Assembly: GCF_047663525.1 (NCBI RefSeq) | Contig: NC_092606.1 | Coordinates: forward strand, 4,834,501 to 4,898,500 | DNA length: 64,000 bases | Direction of reading: 5' to 3' | Source: Anas platyrhynchos | Taxonomy: Eukaryota; Chordata; Aves; Anseriformes; Anatidae | Shown here: one piece after another, positions 1-10,674 of the stretch | How positions within the stretch are numbered: position 1 is the stretch's first letter | How the letters are laid out: every line of letters begins with the position of its first letter | The notes under the pieces: generated by a model | The model's database searches: none | What the model saw: the letters and a program-made list of their open reading frames with translations, nothing else | Told to the model about the DNA's origin: nothing | Made by a program: the position numbers and the translations under genes

Positions 1-620
1 TGTGTTGTTCAATAACCTGTTGCCATCCCTGCTCCCACCTGTGGCGGCCGTGCTCCCCTCTGGCAGAAGGGAGGCTGTAAAGATTGCTCCTGCAGCGCGT
101 GCTCCTCCTCGCTGCTCTTTTCCATAATGATGCCTCTTAATCTTGGGCGCAGGGTACAGTTAGCGTCTTCATAAATATTCCAGCTCATAAATGCAACCTG
201 CGAGCGGCTGGCTATAGTTATTTTGAATAGGTCTCTAAAGACCTACTGTGACTTAATTTTTTTAGGGGCTTAATTTAAGCGGAGCAGCCTTCTGTCGCTT
301 CTTAATGCCAACGAGGAGAACATTTAACTTCCTTGTTACTCCGTAGGTAAACAAGGGCAGGCACGTGCTCTTCCAGTGAGGGCTGGGGGGGTCGGGTTGG
401 TTTTTGTGCCATGGTGGAAAACTGGGGAAGGAGCCACGTGCCGCTGGAGCATCGCTCCCTGGTGTCTGCCGGTGCTGTTTGGCAGTGGCCTTGGAGCAGT
501 CATGGCACCGCCACTTATGGTGTCGTATCACACTCCAGAAATCAAAGCCTGTTTGGGGTTGTCTGTAAGTACCACCCAGATGCACCTAGTAACAATGGTC
601 TTCTCGTTTTGTCTTCGCAG

Positions 621-653
621 AAATGGAAACGATTTGGAATTTGCAGAAGCAAG
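621..653 (+). CDS. NUFIP2: NUFIP2 penultimate coding exon (partial gene)
   Basis: A 33-nt exon flanked by a pyrimidine-rich acceptor (cgcag) and a gtaagg donor reads (E)METIWNLQKQ and leaves one base for the next exon. With the next exon it gives WNLQKQDPKRIITYDEAMD, which I recognise as the C-terminus of NUFIP2 (82-FIP), an RNA-binding, FMRP-interacting and Roquin-cooperating protein of cytoplasmic granules. The rest of the gene lies upstream of the window. Positions 1-620 are therefore intron; I see no further exon there. Recognition rests on remembered human protein sequence. Confidence 0.85.
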
Positions 654-1251
654 GTAAGGATGCAGGGAATAACAAGCAAACCCGGTCACTGTCCTGCTCT
701 GACCTCTGGGATGGGTCTTGAGAGCCGGCCGTGCCGGTGTCTGGAGATGCTCGAGATTTTTGGCGTTTGCTGTTTGCATCTCCTTGGGTTTATCTGTGCT
801 GGGATCTCTGAAAGCCAGGCCAGCAAGCTGTGCCGTGGCTGTGGGAGGCTCTGAGTGAAGCAGAGCACCTGAAAGAAAAACAGAGCCAGTCTAGATTTCA
901 TGAGTCTTACGCATGTGCATGTCATAATTGTTCTATTTTTCTGGTGCTGGGCGTCACACCCAAGATTAAGCTTTAGATTTGGGTGCCTCCCCCCCCATTT
1001 CAGCTGTGACCACAGTGTGGGGAGAGCGTTATGTGGGGCCTTGTGCTTCCCATGGTGTTGCTGCACGTGATGCAACGAGGGCAGCAAGTGCAGATCTGCA
1101 CGGAGCCAATGACCTGCCTTTAATTGCACCTCTTTTCGGGGTGGGAGGCTTTTGGTAACAGCTGAGGATCTTGCAGGTCTGTTGGGAATATCTTCAGCCA
1201 CGGGTTCTGGAAGTAGCTTGCCGAAAACTTAGGATTTTGCTTTCTTTCCAG

Positions 1252-1304
1252 ATCCCAAAAGGATAATCACCTACGATGAAGCCATGGATCACCCGGATCA
1301 ATGA
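1252..1304 (+). CDS. NUFIP2: NUFIP2 last coding exon and stop
   Basis: The acceptor tttctttccag precedes an exon that completes an Asp codon and then reads PKRIITYDEAMDHPDQ followed by TGA at 1302-1304. This matches the conserved NUFIP2 C-terminus. Position, strand and convergence with CRYBA1 agree with the vertebrate gene order. Everything after the stop is treated as 3'UTR. Confidence 0.88.
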
Positions 1305-2607
1305 AGGTAGCAAGACAAGACTGCCTGTTATAACCTTTCTGCAGCACTCGTGCTGTTCGTGGGGGACAAAAGGCTTTTATGCTCCTTCTAAATCTTCAGT
1401 GCAGCAGAGGAACCATAACTAGAATCACAGGATAATATATACAAATATATAATATAGTTATTTAAAAATGGCGACTGAAAGTAATTAGACTTCTTAAGGA
1501 ATCTGAAAATTTATTTCAACGAGACTACACACGTGATTATTTAATCTCCGGTACTGAATAGATTTTTTTTTTTCTTTTTTTGTTTTGTTTTGTTTTTGTT
1601 TAAAGAGTGAATGCAAGTGATTAACAAACACAGACTCGATTTACAAGCCCAGTTCTAAAGTTCCTGCTGTCGTCTACATGGGCAACAGCAACCCACTGGA
1701 GAGGCATTTCCACTTGACAAGGTCTCTGTTTCTCGTTCTGTGACTGTAGTGACACACTAATCACAGGGAAATCAGGATGATTCACCATCCTTCATCTCCC
1801 CTTTCCCTTCCACCTCCCCCCCTTTTTTTTTCCTGTTTTGTTTTCCATTGAATGCTGGAGAAACACCTTGAAGTTTGCAGAGTTTCTTTTTTTTTTTTTT
1901 TTTTTTCCAGAGAATTATAACATATTTTTGCCAGGAGTAAAGCAGCCAGTCCTATTTTGGGAAAATTGTCTTAAAGCATCGTTCTTCTGGGGGAAAGATG
2001 GTAATACTGCAGTTCTAGGATGCATGGTGAAGTCACACAGTTGACCTGGCTCCGGTTACACGTTGGACTATTGCAACTGAAGAGTTGTTTCGTTTTAAAA
2101 GACAACATGGAAAACTAAATAATTGGTTTAGGCATTTAATATGGTTTAAAAAAAAAATACAAAACAGACAAAAAAAAATCAACAAACACCACTGTTCCCA
2201 CAGGTTAATGCCGTTGTATTACTGGGAGCAAAAAAAAAAAAAAAAATCTCTTGCTTTCAACGTAGGTGCTTCATACTTGCTCTGTCTGTCTCCTAACACT
2301 ACGTGTGCTGGATTTTTTTTCCCATTTTCATTGAAAAACTGAAGTGGAATTGAGATCTGCTAACTCTCACCCTTCTTTAATTATTTTTTTTTCTCTTAAA
2401 AAATTGAAAAAAAAAAAAAAAAAGGAGGAAAAAAAACCACAAAAATTTTAAAAAGAAAAAAAAAAAAAGAAAAATGGGAACTTGAATCCTTTTCAGTTTG
2501 TCTGTAGATCACCGATGGCTGGGCTCCCCGCACCTGCCCGTTGGAAACGCTCTTTTATATTTTAACGCAGTCTGTGTATTTCCGGGCTCTGCTTCTAATT
2601 ATCTCTT

Positions 2608-2613
2608 AATAAA
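2608..2613 (+). terminator. NUFIP2: Internal AATAAA, possible proximal poly(A) site of NUFIP2
   Basis: AATAAA occurs about 1.3 kb into the 3'UTR. No strong GT-rich downstream element follows, so use is uncertain. Confidence 0.35.
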
Positions 2614-3250
2614 AATATATTTTATTACAAAAAAATGGAGGGCTTAGGAATGAAAATAATAATTTAAAAAAAAAATAATGAACGAAAGGAGAGCTTTCTA
2701 GCAGTGGTAGCGAAGGCTGCTCAGCCTGCAGGCTCCAGCTGTGTAACCCGCTCTGTCCCGTTGCAGCTTGTGTGTGGCACGTCCAAACCGTCTGGGGGCT
2801 GCGTGGTTCTCGTGGGGGGGCTCCCGGTGGGAGGATCGGAGGGTCCAAGGCGAGAGCCAGCAGTGAATAACCCCAAAAGCAACCCCGAGGGGTTTCTGGC
2901 CCCTCTGAGCTCAGCTGAGCCTGGGCACCCAGCTCAGCAGAGGCGCTGAATCCTCCGGTGAGGCTGGATCCTCTGGGGCATTACAGGAAGCAGAGAAGCC
3001 CAAACCTTTCGTCTACCCCTCGTGCTTAGATTTATCCACTTTTTTTTTTTTTTTTTTTGTTAACGAGTATGTAGCATGCCTTTTTAATTGTTTTTCTTCT
3101 TTTCATGAGATTGTTCCTGGACGAAGCGCTTAGGTTCACGGTGGGACATGGAAACTGAATTCTGTACCTTTTGTAAGAGTGCTAGCTTTCTGCAATGCTT
3201 CGTTTTAAAAGTTTGACTCTGGATTGCCTACTCCATTTTCTGTATTAAGT

Positions 3251-3288
3251 GCTATATAGTATAATACCCTGGTATGGTACTATATAGC
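3251..3288 (+). repeat. 38-nt near-perfect inverted repeat (RNA hairpin) in NUFIP2 3'UTR
   Basis: The left arm is 3251-3268 and the right arm 3271-3288. The outer 11 bp (GCTATATAGTA / TACTATATAGC) pair perfectly, two positions mismatch, then 5 bp (ATACC/GGTAT) pair again around a 2-nt turn. In the transcript this would form a compact stem of about 16 pairs. No such structure was seen in the flanking UTR. Function is unknown. Confidence 0.7.
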
Positions 3289-3746
3289 GGCGATGTATTG
3301 TATCAGTCCAAGCTCAGAAATTTGTGGTTGGCCAGTCGCTGGTAGTTCTGTTTCACCTCTAAACTGTATCACCCTTGCAGGTGTGTGTAACTTGCAGATG
3401 TACAACATGTTTACAGATGTGCCCTACATCTAGTCCTCCTACCTTCCTGGTTTTACTTCTGTTGAGTCTCCCAACTGCTTGCCAAAAGTCGGAATCGCCT
3501 CCCGCTCCGCTGCGAAAGAGCCGGGGGCGTTCCTGAGCTTTAAGGTGTTGAACAAACTGGACAACGGGGCTGGTGGGAGGGGTAAGGGAGAAGAAAACAT
3601 TTTTTTATTATTATTATTTTCAAAATGGAAGAAATGTTGAAGGCTGATGGCAAAGTTTCCAGTTTGTTTTACTGGCTTTAAGGCTCTGCTGTGTATTTAT
3701 TTGCCTTGTGTAGTCACTTGTCGCCTTAAGGGCTGGGTTCCATTAC

Positions 3747-3777
<31 letters not shown>

Positions 3778-6550
3778 CAAAACCAAGACCTGTTTTGCTC
3801 CCCTGGGGGGTCTGAGCTGTCCTGGTACCCTGCCCCGGCTAGGAGCTCTGAAGGAAGCACGGTGCACACGATGGGTGGGTTGGTTGGTCCCCGACGTCCG
3901 TCCCCGCTGCTCTGTCTCGCGGCCCCGTGCTGGCCGTACCCACGCGGAGACCCCTCCTCTGCTGTGTCTCTGAACATCCCCTCTTCAAACACCCGTCTGT
4001 CTGTCTGTCTGCACGAGCTCCTCGCCACGTGCTCGGCACGACGTGGTTAGGAAATCCTTTTTCCAAGCTCTCGTGGTCGCAGCCCCGCCACTGAAGGCAG
4101 CGCAGGTTTGGTTAGGTAGCGCCCGGAGCCAGGCAGGACCGTGGCAGAAGCTTTTCTCTGTGCTTTGTGTAACTCGCCCTGTCCATCTGCAGTCCTCCCC
4201 AAGTCCTCACACAATTCCTTACTGAGCACTTATTAAAAATATCTTAAGATTTAATCTGTTTTCTGATTATTTTTGTGTAAACTTATAAAAAAGAAAAAAA
4301 AAAAAAAAGGAAAAAAAAAGTGAAATTGAGCTGTGACTAATTTTAGCATGTTGAATTAATGCTAAGGTGTTCCTGATCGGTCTCATGGTTTGTTTGTTGG
4401 ACTCAGAGTTTTAGTACTGTAGCATAAACCAAAAACAGCCCGCAGGGGGTGCGCAGCCCCTTGCCCAGGGCTGGGGGCGTCCGCGGCGCGAGGAGGAGCG
4501 TGTGGCTCTGGTGCCATGGCTTTGGTTACGCTGAGCTGAGGAAGGTCAAAACCAAACCCCTCGGATGTGTGCAGTGCTGGGAAGTGGCTCTAAGGGTGAA
4601 ATTACCACCTGGTTTTGTAATGGCTACGAACTAATTCAGGTTAAGGCTTCTTTCACCTTTCTGTTCTCCTCGGAGGCGCTACGTGTCCCTTTCTGCCCGG
4701 TTCCCTTTTTTTTTTTTTTTGGCTTCCTATTTATTTGAGTAGTGATTCCTGCCCGAGACGGGGGATGTGCAGGTGTGTGGGCATCCCTGCGGCGCTGCTT
4801 TCTTCTCTGGACAGAGGTTTGGTCTTTCCTCACCTCTTCTGCTTCCCCAGCGGGTCCTGTAGGGTGTCTTTGGGGTCTCGTGCACCCAAGGCTTGGGCGC
4901 ATGCTTTCTTGGCAGGTTGGGGAGCGCTTGGTGTGCTCCCAGAAGCTGCTCTGTGCAGAGGAAGGCTCTCCAAGCCCCTCAGTCCCCTTTTCTGGGCCTG
5001 TTTGCCAGGTGTTCAGCTTCCAAGGTCCGCTTGCGTTTTGGTTTTGTTCTAAACCCATCTGCGAAACCCGTTTCCAAAATCTCTCCAATTTCAGAAAGCT
5101 CTCTGATAACACGGGTAGCTCCAGCATCTGCTTTCTGGTGCTCACCTGCTTCAACCCATCCCCCTTCCCGAGCCTCCAGCGCCGCTGTTTGCCTTCCCTC
5201 GCTGCTGTGAGCTTCTTTTAAACGTGGATTTTCTTCTAAAAGAAAATTCTCGCTGGGTCGCGAGCGTGCCAGCTGCTTGACGGGGGTCGGTGACGGGGAG
5301 AGCCGGCTGGCTAAATCAGAAGGGAACTCGCTTCCTGCTTGGAACAAAATTAAGAGATGGAAGTTGTCCTCTGAGCCGCGTGTGTAATTAGTGCTTTTCA
5401 CCTTAAAGAGAGCATCACCTCAGCACGACCGCATCCTTTCCAAAAGAGGCTGGTGGGTGACTGCGGGAGCACCTCGGGCCGATTTCGGGACTGCTCGTGC
5501 GCAGCCGGTGGCTTTCCCCTGCATCCAGTTTTTGCTCTTGATTCAGCATTTTCAGTGAATTGCCAAGGTGTCCGGAGCTTTCAGGAGTCTTGTCCCTAGC
5601 AGATCTTTCTGTATGTCTGTGTGTAGTGATTTGTTTTCCGTGCAGAGGCTGTTTACAAGGGAGGCGAATAAGGTCAGGAGGGGAGAGAACGAGGCTAACC
5701 GTAACTTAAAGCTGCTACAAAAAACTTCACCCGGGTGCAGAAGGCAGAGGAGGGCTGAGGCTGGGAGACTGCTGGCGTGGGGAAAGGAGCGAGGGTGATT
5801 CTGGCTTCGGCCACCACGAGGACGAGGTGTGTTCGGCCTTTCCTTGTGAAAAAAACCCCAGCGCAGGCAGCCGAGAGCCGCGAGCCTGGACTGGGCGCAC
5901 GGGAGCAGATCTGGGTCTCCTCTGCCGGCTGCGCCGCCGTCCAGAGCTCACAGAGCTTTAGAAATTTGCACAATAGGTGTGACGCCGCAGGGTGAGGCTG
6001 GCTTCCTTGTATCCTGCTGGAGGTCCTCGCGAGTGGCAGCGCTCGGCAGCGCGGTGCCGGGAGATGCGGGAGCTCCAGGAGCAAGGCGTTACCCGTGCCG
6101 TCACCAGGGGATGCTGACCTGTATTTATCATGACTGTTAATCAGAAAGCTTCATCGCGACGTGTCCAGAGCCCTAAAGCCATTTTGTAAGATAGCAGTAT
6201 CCCTTTTCTACAGCCTTATTAATGAGTAGAGTATCTTTAAAAGAAAAAAAAAAAAAAAAACGGAAAAAAAAAAAAACAAAACTAGTTCATTTCTTTCTGT
6301 GGTATGAAACTCGTGTACTGCGAACATATGAACGTTTAGCAGAAATACAACTTACAGTTTTCTTAAGAAAAACAAACTAAAAAAAAAAAAAGACAAAAAA
6401 ACCTGTCTGCTTTCCATACAGTCTTTCCTCAGGTGCTAAATAAGGGTTCCAAAAATGGATACTGCTTTAGGAGTTTCTGCTTTATTCTTAAAATACATAT
6501 TTTTTTGCTTAGGTGTTGTAAAGATATTTTAACAAGAATGTTTTTTTTAA

Positions 6551-6558
6551 TGTAAATA
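6551..6558 (+). promoter_or_regulatory. Pumilio response element-like TGTAAATA
   Basis: An exact match to the UGUANAUA Pumilio consensus inside the NUFIP2 3'UTR, in an AT-rich stretch. The motif is short and could occur by chance in about 9 kb. Confidence 0.35.
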
Positions 6559-8470
6559 AGATTATGCGTCTTTAATTTTGTTGGTTTATCTCCTTTTTGT
6601 CTATATTAAATAGTCTAATTTTCATTTTATCCTTTTGAGAAGGACCCTCTCGTGACCTTCCTCGAAGACATTTCATTGAGTGTTGCTGCATTTGAGAATG
6701 AATCTACAACTGTTCATGTCTTGGATTAATGCTGCTGCTGCTATAAGTAACCCTGAAAATCAAGAATGTGTGATGCACTTTTTTTACATGACCATGTAGT
6801 TCCTCTGAGGATAGCTGAACCCTCCTGTAACACAGCCACTAACTGCGGGGAGCTGGGAGCTGGGGTGTCGGAGAGGGCTGTACCCGATCCTGGTGCTGAA
6901 TTTCTATGCAAACGCAAGCAAAAGGAGAACTCTTAACTTGAAAGAACACTGTGCTTTTTTCTTTTTTTTCTCTCCTTCCTTTTCTCAAGCTGCTATTGGA
7001 AGGGCAGTGCAAATCCCCGAGGTTTCCACCTTCTCCTTCCTCGATGGCTGGCGGTGCGGGAAAGATGCCGGAGTATTTGTGAGGTCAAAAATCTCAATGA
7101 GCTATTGTCTCGTCTCCGCTTTCAATATTTTGTTTTCTGTCTGAATAGATCTTTGGAAGGAAATTGCTCATCTCTGGAAAAAAAAAAAAAAAAAAACGGA
7201 AAAAAAAAATCTTTTTAATGCTTTATCTCAATGTGAAGTTAACCAGCAGTATTAAAAATCGCACGGCCTCCTTCCTGCCTGGCTGCCTCCCCGAGGCTGG
7301 CGCCGTGTCCGATGTCCTCCCTGGAGGAAGCCCTGCAGCAGGGTGGCCTGAAGGCGTGTGGCAGGGGAGGAAGGGCCCTGGGGCGCTGCCACGGGGCGTG
7401 GGTGGCTCCAGGACCTCTCCTTCCCCATAGGGGACACCCAGGCCACCGGGGCTGGCAGGGGGGTTTGCACACCACGGAGAAAGACAGAATTGACTATCTA
7501 TAGAAAATCCTTTAAAAAAATCATAGTAAAGTGAGGGAAGGGCTAAAGTGTAGGAAAAAAGCTTTGGGATTACAACTGCCTGGAAAATAGCATATAAATG
7601 GGGTAGAGCAGAATTCCCCGCCTGCTTAATTAGTTTATCCAGCATCATCTTTTGGCCAGCGTTTGCTCTTTTACACACGTGCGTGTGTGTCCCTATCCTG
7701 AACGTGCCTTGCGCGTGTGCTCGCTCCGTCTGAACAGACCTGGAAGTGGCTCGCGAGCTGTCGGAGAGCTGGGCTGCTCACTCGCAAGTCCCATAACCAC
7801 AGCGACCATCTCCCATACCCCGTAACCCTGCCCCATCTCCAGCCGGCCCATCGGGTCTGCGGTGCAAACGAGGCTTTGAAGCCAGTCCGGCTAGTGGCTG
7901 TCTTACAGTTTGGGGAAAATGTCCTTCAGGATGGCACCTTTCCTTTCCTAACATGACCTGTTTTCTGCGACTTTTCGAGGGGAGTGGGGGTGAGAGAAAG
8001 AATCTGCTTTGCTGTTCTCCTGCAGACAGAAATAAGCGTTGCCGTGCTTGGCCTGCAGAGCAAAACCAGGTGAAGGTCCAGAGCCAGCGCCACTGGAACT
8101 GGGGGTTCTCTGCAGCAGCCGGGATCCCCATTGCCCAGGGGATTTATTCCCTTCCAGGCTGTGGTTCTTGTTACTGTGGGTTTTTTCATTTTTATTTTTT
8201 TTTTTTGTAAAGGAAAAGTAAACATGCCTTGCTTACAGTTAACGAAGTAGAAATGCTTATGTTTGCAGTCAGTGACTCAGAATATGAAGCTGTGCAATTC
8301 TTGTTTCTTCATCTCTCTCTCTCTCCTCGCCCGTCCGTGTGATTTCTGTTAGTCTTTCCGTACTTCTGCCACTGTAAATGTGAAAGCTTGCTTGCATTAT
8401 TTTTTAGAAATGCATTTTGCACACTCGGGTTTCGCTGAAGCTCCGTGAAAAGGTTAGTTTGAAGCAGATG

Positions 8471-8476
8471 AATAAA
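8471..8476 (+). terminator. NUFIP2: AATAAA poly(A) signal, possible intermediate NUFIP2 end
   Basis: AATAAA is followed within 40 bp by a T/GT-rich stretch (tttaatttgtgtctc), a reasonable cleavage context. Confidence 0.5.
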
Positions 8477-8680
8477 GCTATGCACATGTTTTGAAAGTTT
8501 AATTTGTGTCTCATTACCAGAAGTGACTTATCTGCCCTCTTTTGCATTCCTGTGCTGTCATTGCCTACATTATCTTCACCATCTCGGAGGGTATGATGTA
8601 AGGTGACAGTTCTTTGCTGACAGCTGTAGCAGAAAACTGGCGCTTCTTGATTTTTTAGTAGCCTCTCTCTCCTTTGCTTT

Positions 8681-8732
8681 CTCTGTCTCTCTCTCTCTCT
8701 CTCTGTATATCTATATAAATATATATATTATT
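8681..8732. repeat. (CT)n plus (TA)n microsatellite
   Basis: A run of CT dinucleotides to 8704 passes into TATAT/ATATA repeats to about 8730. Simple sequence in the NUFIP2 3'UTR. Confidence 0.8.
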
Positions 8733-10164
8733 TTTTTATTTTAAAGAGCCTACTTTAGTAATTGGAGGGAGAGGGGTGAGCTGGCTTGTTTCGGATACAC
8801 TTCGTGCTGTTGGATGAACGAGTGCCCTTTTCTCTCTGCTCGGGAGCACGGGGGCCGTAGCCGCGCCGGTTGCGCTCTCGTGCCGGGCGAAGCAGCTTGG
8901 AGGAGGGGCTGGAGATCTGCCCGCCGGGCAGAGCTGGTGGCACGGGCAAACTTGAGGCTTCTAACGGCAAAATAACCGAAGAGAAACCCTACCGTTTTGT
9001 ATTCCCACTGTGAGCGAGAGGGACAGGCTTCCCTGCTGTCCCGCTGCGGGTGTGTGTGCGCGGGGTGCGTGCGGTTTGTGGCCGCCGGAGCGGAGCAGGG
9101 GCTCCCTCCCGGCCTGCGGGGTGAGAGCTTTATTTTGGCTTTGTTTTCCTGAGTTATGTGCGTTGGGTTGCAGGTGCCCCCTTTGAAAACTTGTTGCATA
9201 GCCCAGAGCCTTTGTGCAGAGGCGTCTGGATTTTGTGACGGGAGAAGGACCCCGACAGCTTTCTCCCCGTGTTCCCTTCACCATGGCAGAACTTTGTACT
9301 AACTTGACAGCTTTTTTTTTCATACAGAACAGGGCTGCTTTTCTATCTACCATCACACGTGTACTTACACACCTTCAGTGGCTCGCAAGCCTCTGGAGGT
9401 CCTCAACTTGTTTACTCGGGGGACGGATGCCCCTCTCTCCCCCTCCCCGAATACTTCAGTGTTAATAGCGGTGCAAAACACCACCGCTTGCTTCGACTCC
9501 GTGCTGGGCTGGAGAGCTCTCTCCAGGCAGACCCGCAGGAGCAGGGCACGGCTCTCCCGGGCAGGAGCCCTCTCCTCCTGCCCTGCCGATAGTTCTCATT
9601 TCCTTCAGTTCCCTGGTGTGTATTAAAATCGCCGCGAGGGGTTGTGCTCTACCTGCTCAGGAGCTGAATTACCTCTGACCTGCGGAGAGGGGCAGCCCCT
9701 CTTTGTCGTCGATGTTGTAGTGTGCAACCAGACGAAACAGGAAAGGTCGGTTTTGTTTTCTTCTCCCCTTCCTGGTATTTTTGGAATAGGTTAACGCACT
9801 CTGTGTGCCCAGCTGGAAAAGTAGGCGTTTTCCCGATCGTGAGAGGGTGGCTAGAAGAGTTAGTGTAATACCTGCTGTAGCTGTGTCCGGCGCAGCCCGC
9901 TGCGCTGGTATGGGTGATGTCACGGACTGTAAGGATAGGTAATGTCCATGAGCTGTAATGGCATGATGTATCTTTACCAATGATGTCATACTTCACACTA
10001 AATGTTTAAAAAAAAAAAAAAAAGTTACCTGAATTTTGTTTATTCTGCACCAACAGGTCTTCAAAATTTATCCAAATTTTATTATTTTATCAGGAAAAAA
10101 AAAAAAAAAGAAATTTGTGTAGATCGAATACGTTAAGACAGACAATAAGTGATGTAAATTGTTG

Positions 10165-10170
10165 AATAAA
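10165..10170 (+). terminator. NUFIP2: Distal NUFIP2 poly(A) signal
   Basis: AATAAA is followed immediately by a strong GT-rich element (tttgtgggcgtcggtgtgac) and a T run. The AT-rich character of the UTR ends here and GC-rich DNA begins, so this is the most likely distal end of NUFIP2. It lies about 330 bp from the convergent CRYBA1 signal. Confidence 0.75.
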
Positions 10171-10499
10171 AATTTTAAAGTTTGTGGGCGTCGGTGTGAC
10201 TTTTTTTTTTGCGTTCTTACGGAGCATCCCCCTGGCCCTGGGGATGCTGCGTGGCTGCTGGCCGGGTGACGCTGCCCATGGAGCACACGCGTGGTTGTGG
10301 CTGTGTGTACGTGAGTGCTGGGCACTGCTCGGCCTTGCAGGGCAATGGGGTGAGGTGTCCCGAACCTTCAGGGGGACGGGGAGGGCTGGGAGGAGGAAGG
10401 GAGCCCTGCAGGGGCCGGGATGGGGACGCGCGACTCCGATTCCAAGCGCACAACAGCAAACACCCACCAAGCTGGTTTTATCTTTTTCTTTCAGTCACA

Positions 10500-10505
10500 T
10501 TTATT
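10500..10505 (-). terminator. CRYBA1: CRYBA1 poly(A) signal
   Basis: On the minus strand AATAAA lies 170 bp after the CRYBA1 stop, giving a short 3'UTR as usual for crystallins. Cleavage is expected near 10,480. The interval 10,190-10,480 between the two convergent genes holds nothing else I can support. Confidence 0.8.
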
Positions 10506-10674
10506 GGCAGTTGTGGCAGCTGGTACCGTTTAGGAGTGTTGTTCCATAAAGCAGTTGCAGTACAAGAAGGGGGTGTTATTTTAGGAGGGGAGTATTAGCA
10601 CCAAAAGGGAGCCGGTGAGCTTTAGAAACCTTGCAAAGATGTGCTCGAGAGTTGGGGGGCCGGGCGTCGGGCAG

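Larger units (their letters stand above)
1305..10190 (+). other. NUFIP2: NUFIP2 long 3'UTR
   Basis: About 8.9 kb without a credible coding exon on either strand follows the stop. It is much more AT-rich than the rest of the window and is full of A and T runs (for example 3747-3775, 4291-4307, 6244-6260 and 7180-7196). Mammalian NUFIP2 is known for a 3'UTR of several kb. Canonical AATAAA signals lie at 2608, 8471 and 10165, so short and long forms are likely. Single sites include a Pumilio-type TGTAAATA at 6551 and AU-rich TATTTATTT near 3694. Short ORFs in this stretch are not conserved-looking and were left out. Confidence 0.75.

Noticed and set aside
3747-3775. A-run that could mark a processed pseudogene or retro-insertion tail
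   Set aside because: No upstream gene-like sequence or target-site duplication was found. A/T runs recur throughout this 3'UTR.
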